Source of the DNA: JBDKVA01 sp039679375
GTDB taxonomy: Bacteria; Bacillota; Clostridia; Acetivibrionales; DTU013
NCBI GenBank assembly: GCA_039679375.1
Contig: JBDKVA010000189.1
Span: 1-20,222, forward strand
Direction of reading: 5' to 3'
DNA length: 20,222 nucleotides
The notes under the pieces were generated by a model. The model was given only the letters and a program-made list of their open reading frames with translations, was not told the origin of the DNA and ran no database searches. How positions within the stretch are numbered: position 1 is the stretch's first letter; every line of letters begins with the position of its first letter. Positions 15,783-20,222 of the stretch are shown piece by piece. A program made the position numbers and the translations under genes.

Positions 15783-15874
15783 TCCGATACCTCGCATTTT
15801 TAAACATATACGTCATAGTCACGACTGCATTTATTAATTTACCGCGTAAGATTCCCGATCCTCAGAATTTGTTT

Positions 15875-18145
15875 TTATCCTCCCTGCCGGATCAATTCCA
15901 TCAGCTTCAGCGTCAGTTCCTTCGGGTTGCCTGTTCCGGTAAATTCGTTCAGCGGTCCTACGCAGGAAGGACAGCCGGATTCACAGCCGCACTGCCGTAC
16001 CATGTCGGCGGCTGTTGCGAACAGTTCATCATGCAGTTCGTACAATTTGTTGCTAAAGCCCACTCCGCCAGGATAGCTGTCATAAATATATACCGTCGGC
16101 CGCTGCGTAAAGGTCGAGCGAACCTGATGCACCACCCGGATATCGCCCGGATCGCACATCAGGTAAATCGGCGCCACATTGGCAAGCATGTTCGATATGC
16201 CTAGAAGGCCGTTCTGCAAATCTGTCTGAGACATACCCGGAATTTGTTCGGGCAGGCTCACCCAGTAAGCTGTCGTATGCATCTCGAGCTCCGGCAGGTT
16301 GACCGGTCCCGAGCCAATATTTTCATGTGTATGAAGCTTTATTTTTTTGAACATGGTGACCAGCGAACTGACCGATACCTCGCCGCTGCTCCTTAGTACG
16401 GATTTTTCCGTGTCCTCGCGGAATACGTCAATCACCTTGAGGTCGACCGCCAGGTTCGCATCCGTATAATAGTCCACATCCACCCGGCGCACATAGGCCT
16501 TCTTGTCGTCAAAATCCAGCTTTTCCACCTGATACTGCATGCCCTCGTGCATGTATATGGCTTCTTCGTGCAGCAGCATCGGAGCGCTGAACCTGTCAGT
16601 CTCACCAATAACGGTATGTTTCGGATCCGATATGTCTATGATGATGAAATTTTCGTTTGATGCGCTGCGGAGGCTTATCTCATCGGCAGGGAATACATCG
16701 GACATCCAGTGCCACCTGTTGCCAACATGTCTTACGAGCCTTGCTTCCTCCATAAAGGACAATATCTCATCCGTCGTTTCAACGCCAAACTTCTCCCCAT
16801 CCTCAAAAGGCAGTTCAAAAGCGGCGCATTTCATATGATTGTAAAGGATGACCAGGTTGTCCGGATTGATAAGGCCATTTTCCGGGCTTTTCCCAAAAAA
16901 GTAATCGGGGTTGCTGATGATATACTGGTCAAGCGGGCTGCTGTTTGCAACAAGGAATGCTGCGGAAACGCCGCTTCTGCGGCCTGCCCGCCCGGCTTGC
17001 TGCCAGGTACTCGCTATGGTGCCGGGGTAGCCGCAGATGATGCAGGCCTCCAGAGCGCCTATATCAATACCGAGTTCAAGCGCATTCGTCGATACGACGC
17101 CAGTGATGCTTCCCTCCCTGAGGCCTTTCTCTATTTCACGCCTCAGATTCGGAAGATAGCCGCCCCTGTAACCGCGCACCTTCCTGTCCCCATCCCGGCT
17201 TCCATGGTATATGTCCTTGAGATAGGTGACCAGCACCTCCACATTGAGCCTGCTTCGTGTGAATACGATTGTCTGGATGCCGTTGCGGATCAGGACCTCA
17301 GCCAGGCCTTCCGCCTCCAGTATGCTGCTCCTCCGGATGCCCAGTTCCTTATTTACAAGCGGTGGGTTGTAGAAAATAATATGCTTTTTACAGGAAGGCG
17401 CGCCATTATTGTCTATAAGCTTTACCTGAACACCTGTAATCCTCGAAGCCAGCTCAGCCGGATTGGCAATTGTGGCTGAACAGCATATGAATTGCGGCTT
17501 CGACCCGTAAAATTCGCAGATCCTCATCAGTCTTCTGATCACATTTGCCAGATGACTCCCGAAAACACCCCTGTAATGATGAACTTCATCAATTACGATA
17601 TATTTCAGATTTTCAAATAGCTTGGTCCATTTTGTATGATGCGGGAGAATGCCGCTATGAAGCATATCGGGATTGGTAACAACGATATGCCCTGCCTGCC
17701 GGATGGCCTTTCTGGCGGACTGGGGCGTATCGCCGTCGTATGTAAAGGTCCTGACATCCACGCCCGCCTCCGTGATAAGCTCATGAAGCTCAGAGGTTTG
17801 ATCCTGCGAAAGCGCCTTGGTAGGGAACAGGAAAAGTGCCCGCGATTCCTCGTCCTTCAGTATGGCATCCAGTACCGGTATATTGTAGCACATTGTTTTT
17901 CCTGAAGCCGTTGGGGTCACTACCACTACGCTTTCACCGCCATTAACCGCCCTGATGGCACTTGCCTGATGGGAATAGAGCCTTCTCACCCCTCTTTTTT
18001 CAAGCGCCTTTATGATCCGCTCATCAACGAAATCCGGGAAATCCTCATGCACTGCTTCTTTGGCTGGCAGTTCCACCCATGAGGTGATATTTCGCATTAT
18101 TTTATCCGAAGCTTTGATATAATCGAGCATTTGCTCCAGGTTCAT
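15875..18145 (-). CDS. mrfA: MrfA/YprA-like superfamily 2 helicase with C-terminal DUF1998 domain
   Basis: The 756-residue protein matches Bacillus YprA/MrfA closely along its length. Helicase motifs in order: YSHQ (57-60), Walker A TPTASGKT (77-84), FPTKALSQDQ, TNPDMLHSGILPHHTKW, DEVH (186-189), CSATIANP, VVSTNALELGIDIG and QQAGRAGRR. The C-terminal DUF1998/MZB part has four cysteines in CGCESGCPSC (719-728), a zinc site known in this family. MrfA is an ATP-dependent 3'-5' DNA helicase that works with MrfB against mitomycin-type damage in Bacillus. The ATG at 18143-18145 was chosen because GGCGG lies five bases upstream and the N-terminus then matches YprA; longer in-frame starts at 18157, 18178 and 18199 (GTG) lack a well-spaced ribosome site. 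Confidence 0.93.
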   Translation of the reverse strand: MNLEQMLDYIKASDKIMRNITSWVELPAKEAVHEDFPDFVDERIIKALEKRGVRRLYSHQASAIRAVNGGESVVVVTPTASGKTMCYNIPVLDAILKDEESRALFLFPTKALSQDQTSELHELITEAGVDVRTFTYDGDTPQSARKAIRQAGHIVVTNPDMLHSGILPHHTKWTKLFENLKYIVIDEVHHYRGVFGSHLANVIRRLMRICEFYGSKPQFICCSATIANPAELASRITGVQVKLIDNNGAPSCKKHIIFYNPPLVNKELGIRRSSILEAEGLAEVLIRNGIQTIVFTRSRLNVEVLVTYLKDIYHGSRDGDRKVRGYRGGYLPNLRREIEKGLREGSITGVVSTNALELGIDIGALEACIICGYPGTIASTWQQAGRAGRRSGVSAAFLVANSSPLDQYIISNPDYFFGKSPENGLINPDNLVILYNHMKCAAFELPFEDGEKFGVETTDEILSFMEEARLVRHVGNRWHWMSDVFPADEISLRSASNENFIIIDISDPKHTVIGETDRFSAPMLLHEEAIYMHEGMQYQVEKLDFDDKKAYVRRVDVDYYTDANLAVDLKVIDVFREDTEKSVLRSSGEVSVSSLVTMFKKIKLHTHENIGSGPVNLPELEMHTTAYWVSLPEQIPGMSQTDLQNGLLGISNMLANVAPIYLMCDPGDIRVVHQVRSTFTQRPTVYIYDSYPGGVGFSNKLYELHDELFATAADMVRQCGCESGCPSCVGPLNEFTGTGNPKELTLKLMELIRQGG

Positions 18146-18253
18146 ATTAACCGCCATTCCGCCGTTGTGCACCGGCATAAAAGTAACAAAAACAATCACA
18201 TATCACACAATATGATATGCAGGTTAGTCTGCCGAACATATATTCTATTGATT

Positions 18254-18282
18254 ATTTTAGTATATAACAGTTATATTGTAAA
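18254..18282 (-). promoter_or_regulatory. Sigma-A-like promoter upstream of mrfA
   Basis: On the minus strand TTTACA (18282-18277) and TAAAAT (18259-18254) are separated by 17 bp, about 110 bp before the mrfA start. The leader contains a 7-bp inverted repeat, CATATCA/TGATATG, at about 18199-18219. No canonical LexA site was recognised. Confidence 0.5.
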
Positions 18283-18302
18283 GAATGTCTGATCAGAATG
18301 TA

Positions 18303-18485
18303 TCACATCTGCTTTCTCACGGTTTTATATTCATCATTGAACCGGAAATACGGGCAATCAGAAAATGACTTGCTTAAAAACCTGCTCATTTCATCTTCAT
18401 CCAGATGGACCTGGCATTCATAACACTCGTAATCGTCGTCATAAACATAATGTACACAACAATCGCAGTTTATTTTACTTTTCAT
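18303..18485 (-). CDS. Small Cys-rich protein, DUF6472-like
   Basis: The 60-residue acidic protein has cysteines at 7, 9, 10, 21, 24 and 44. Its layout is INCDCCVHYVYDDDYECYEC, then LDEDEMSRFL, then CPYFRFNDEYKTVRKQ. This matches the small clostridial family I know as DUF6472, of unknown function, probably metal- or zinc-binding. The ATG at 18483-18485 has AGAGG seven bases upstream; the longer start at 18518 has no ribosome site. It lies 60 bp after the coiled-coil gene and 157 bp before mrfA, which seems to have its own promoter. Confidence 0.8.
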   Translation of the reverse strand: MKSKINCDCCVHYVYDDDYECYECQVHLDEDEMSRFLSKSFSDCPYFRFNDEYKTVRKQM

Positions 18486-18545
18486 TTTAGCGCCTCTTTG
18501 AAACCCCCTATTCTCCATGGATTCGTATGCAGGCCAAAGACAGCC

Positions 18546-18869
18546 TTATTGGAAAAATTCACTAATTTCACCTTTTTTATCGCCTGTCTTTCCTAAACCG
18601 TATGACTTAAGAAGAATCAATACATTATTATTTGTTAATTTGTTAGCCAACAGCTGTTTGAATTTGACCGAATGCATTTTATCTTCAGACCGGAGTCTTT
18701 CCAATTCCTTCGATATTTCGTCCTGCTTTGAGATCAGATCCTCAAACATATTTTCAAAACCCGCCAATCTGGTTATTGCGTCTCCGGAATATCCGCCGGC
18801 ATCCCGCCGCAGTTTTATTTCATCCACGACATAAATACCGCCGTCCAATTTCCTTGTCAACCGTTCCAA
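18546..18869 (-). CDS. Coiled-coil protein of unknown function, phage-like
   Basis: The 107-residue protein begins MERLTRKL and contains AITRLAGFENMFEDLISKQDE. A likely coiled coil spans about residues 35-65, then KFKQLLANKL and LLKSYGLG. Proteins with the MERLT start and an AIxRLAxFE motif are common as small hypotheticals in clostridial prophages, but I know no function. The start is a TTG at 18867-18869, set by a strong AAAGGAGGG six bases upstream. The gene follows dusB on the same strand after 101 bp. No other phage genes are seen in the window, so it may be a chromosomal member or a remnant. Confidence 0.72.
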   Translation of the reverse strand: MERLTRKLDGGIYVVDEIKLRRDAGGYSGDAITRLAGFENMFEDLISKQDEISKELERLRSEDKMHSVKFKQLLANKLTNNNVLILLKSYGLGKTGDKKGEISEFFQ

Positions 18870-18970
18870 ACAAATCCCTCCTTTACAATAGCAGGATGTT
18901 TATGCAGTCGCAATAATGCAGGTTCAATGATGCCTGCACATACGCCTAACAAAAAACTGCTTCAGCCTCC

Positions 18971-19921
18971 TTATAGTTCATTTACGAGCCCCGCCATTTC
19001 ATCCTGCGTTACGGCTCTGAAAATTTTGTCCTTGAACTGCCCTGAATTCCTGTGCCCCTTCATGTACCAGGCAATGTGTTTTCGCATCTCGCATACGCCC
19101 GTACGCTCTCCCTTCAATGCAACAAGCATTTCCAGGTGACGCAGGATCATTTCCTTTTTTTCGTCAATAGTCGGCTCCGGCAGCAATTCCCCTGTATTAA
19201 GATAATGGTTGATCGTTCTGAAAATCCATGGGTTACCCTGCGCTCCCCTTCCGACCATGACTGCATCGCACCCGGTCGATTCCAGCATTCTTGCGGCATC
19301 CTCCGGCTTATAAACATCTCCGTTTCCGATCACCGGAATGGACACAGCCTCTTTCACGCTGCGGATGATTCCCCAGTCCGCCTTACCGCTGTAGAATTGC
19401 TCCCGTGTCCTGCCATGCACGGCTATGGCGGATGCACCGCTTTTTTCCGCCAGCAGGGCAATCTCAACGGCATTGACATGCTCTTCATCCCAGCCTTTAC
19501 GGATTTTCACCGTCACCGGCTTTTTTGATACGGAACAGACTGCTTTAATGATCTCACCCGCCAGTTCAGGCTTCAGCATGAGCGCGCTGCCCTCCCCGTT
19601 TTTTGTTATTTTAGGGGTGGGACAGCCCATGTTGATATCGAGGATCACCGCGTCGGAAGCATTCAATTTTTCAGCCGAATGCGCCAGGATCTCCGGCTCG
19701 GAACCGAATATCTGCACTGCCGCCGGTTTTTCCTCTTCGCTGATATCCGCTAGCTTCCAGCTTTTTATATCTTTATAGAACATGCCTTTTGCACTTATCA
19801 TCTCGGAATATACCAGGGCGCAGCCCTGCTCCCTGCAGATGATCCTGAAAGGCATGTCGGTAACGCCTGCCATCGGAGCAAGAAATATGTTGCTTTTAAA
19901 GATAACCGAGCCTATTTTCAT
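18971..19921 (-). CDS. dusB: tRNA-dihydrouridine synthase (DusB type)
   Basis: The 316-residue flavoenzyme reduces uridine to dihydrouridine in tRNA D-loops using FMN and NADPH. The TIM-barrel signatures are complete: LAPMAGVTDMPFR near the N-terminus, the catalytic Cys C100 in NMGCPTPKI, K139 in VTVKIRKGWD, H169 in VHGRTREQ, GNGDV, and the phosphate-binding GRGAQGNPWIF. Length and motifs are those of Bacillota DusB. The ATG at 19919-19921 follows GGTGGAAAG with normal spacing. The downstream genes on the same strand (coiled-coil protein, DUF6472-like protein) may be cotranscribed. A short 6-bp hairpin at 18917-18938 lies after the stop without a T-run. Confidence 0.95.
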   Translation of the reverse strand: MKIGSVIFKSNIFLAPMAGVTDMPFRIICREQGCALVYSEMISAKGMFYKDIKSWKLADISEEEKPAAVQIFGSEPEILAHSAEKLNASDAVILDINMGCPTPKITKNGEGSALMLKPELAGEIIKAVCSVSKKPVTVKIRKGWDEEHVNAVEIALLAEKSGASAIAVHGRTREQFYSGKADWGIIRSVKEAVSIPVIGNGDVYKPEDAARMLESTGCDAVMVGRGAQGNPWIFRTINHYLNTGELLPEPTIDEKKEMILRHLEMLVALKGERTGVCEMRKHIAWYMKGHRNSGQFKDKIFRAVTQDEMAGLVNEL

Positions 19922-20222
19922 TAACTTTCCACCATTTTTATAATTTGCACTACAGCGAAAGATACGTTAATCAGTCGGCATTCATACGCCTTACATAAAT
20001 AATCGCGAATGCTTTAGCGCCTTCTTTTATTCTACCACAAGCGCATCGATCGAATCCACATAAAAGAACATCCATGATATTACGCTGCAGCAAGTAAATC
20101 CCGGGGCATCGAGCCCCGCTCCTGGCACATTTCGCTATGCGAAATTGTCTATTTGGCCGGATTTGCAGAGCAAATGGCCAGTAATAAAAAAGCACAACTT
20201 CCCCTCTCCGGCTTGCCAAAAG
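19922..20222. repeat. Gene-free end with three consecutive hairpins
   Basis: No gene is supported here. Three perfect or near-perfect hairpins lie within 80 bp: CGGGGC/GCCCCG (20102-20118, 5-nt loop), ATTTCGC/GCGAAAT (20129-20145, 3-nt loop), and a TGGCC/GGCCA stem continuing, after a GG bulge, as ATTTGC/GCAAAT with loop AGA (about 20154-20180). An A-run follows at 20184-20190. The block may be a dispersed palindromic element or the end of a transcript entering from outside the window. The dusB promoter probably lies in 19930-20090, but no clear boxes were found. Confidence 0.45.

Larger units (their letters stand above)
14590..15874. other. AT-rich insert of about 1.25 kb between mrfA and mrfB
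   Basis: The stretch contains the Nudix and nucleotidyltransferase genes. Hand counts of single 60-base lines give 25% GC (14881-14940) and 30-32% (15241-15360), against 50% in mrfB (14041-14100) and 53% in mrfA (16381-16440). Both edges carry a similar sequence: AATTTGT...ATCCTCCC at 14614-14637 and at 15866-15884. This suggests horizontal acquisition within an older operon. No transposase or integrase is present. Confidence 0.6.

Noticed and set aside
16709..17479. Plus-strand 256-codon open frame
   Set aside because: It is antisense to the middle of mrfA, whose helicase motifs are unambiguous on the other strand.
19971..20219. Minus-strand 82-codon open frame at the window end
   Set aside because: It is composed of the three hairpins and has no recognisable protein features or ribosome site.

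Overview
The window reads as chromosomal DNA of a spore-forming, Gram-positive anaerobe of the class Clostridia. The evidence is a SpoVB-type flippase, a DUF6472-type small protein, a clostridial Hsp18-like chaperone under CtsR-type operators, the Bacillota repair pair MrfA/MrfB, strong AGGAGG ribosome sites and sigma-A promoters. Base composition is close to half GC in most genes. No rRNA, tRNA or CRISPR array was found, and no transposase or integrase gene.

Region 1 (1-7583) is a cell-surface glycan block. On the minus strand lie a truncated GT4 glycosyltransferase, a GtrA-like membrane protein, a GT-C/GT39-like membrane glycosyltransferase and a Wzx-like flippase. Facing away from them on the plus strand is a large secreted protein: a phosphodiester glycosidase (NAGPA) domain, Ig-like and CBM-like modules, and a C-terminal domain that looks like a metallophosphatase stripped of its metal ligands. 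The divergent intergenic region (4288-4625) holds a perfect 18-bp palindrome carrying back-to-back extended -10 boxes, followed by more hairpins. Together these genes could build, flip and remodel a surface polysaccharide; this is inference from families and proximity.

Region 2 (7584-10984) starts with two tandem copies of a promoter-plus-hairpin repeat. A MocR-type GntR/aminotransferase regulator follows, whose 5' end looks frameshifted or unusually initiated. Next is an unrecognised three-TM protein with a C-terminal Ig-like domain, then a gene-free stretch rich in inverted repeats that includes a minus-strand terminator.

Region 3 (10985-13200) holds hsp20, whose sigma-A promoter is bracketed by two perfect CtsR heptad-repeat operators, and spoVB.

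Region 4 (13348-18145) is the mrfA-mrfB DNA-repair pair: a DUF1998-type helicase and a DEDD exonuclease with TPR-like repeats. It is split by an AT-rich insert of about 1.25 kb coding for a Nudix hydrolase and an NTP_transf_6 nucleotidyltransferase.

Region 5 (18303-20222) has a small Cys-rich protein, a coiled-coil phage-like protein, dusB (tRNA dihydrouridine synthase) and a gene-free end with three consecutive hairpins.

The most noteworthy points are the interrupted mrfAB pair with similar sequences at the insert edges, the pseudo-metallophosphatase fused to a phosphodiester glycosidase, the promoter-bearing palindromes and repeats, and the doubly operated hsp20 promoter.
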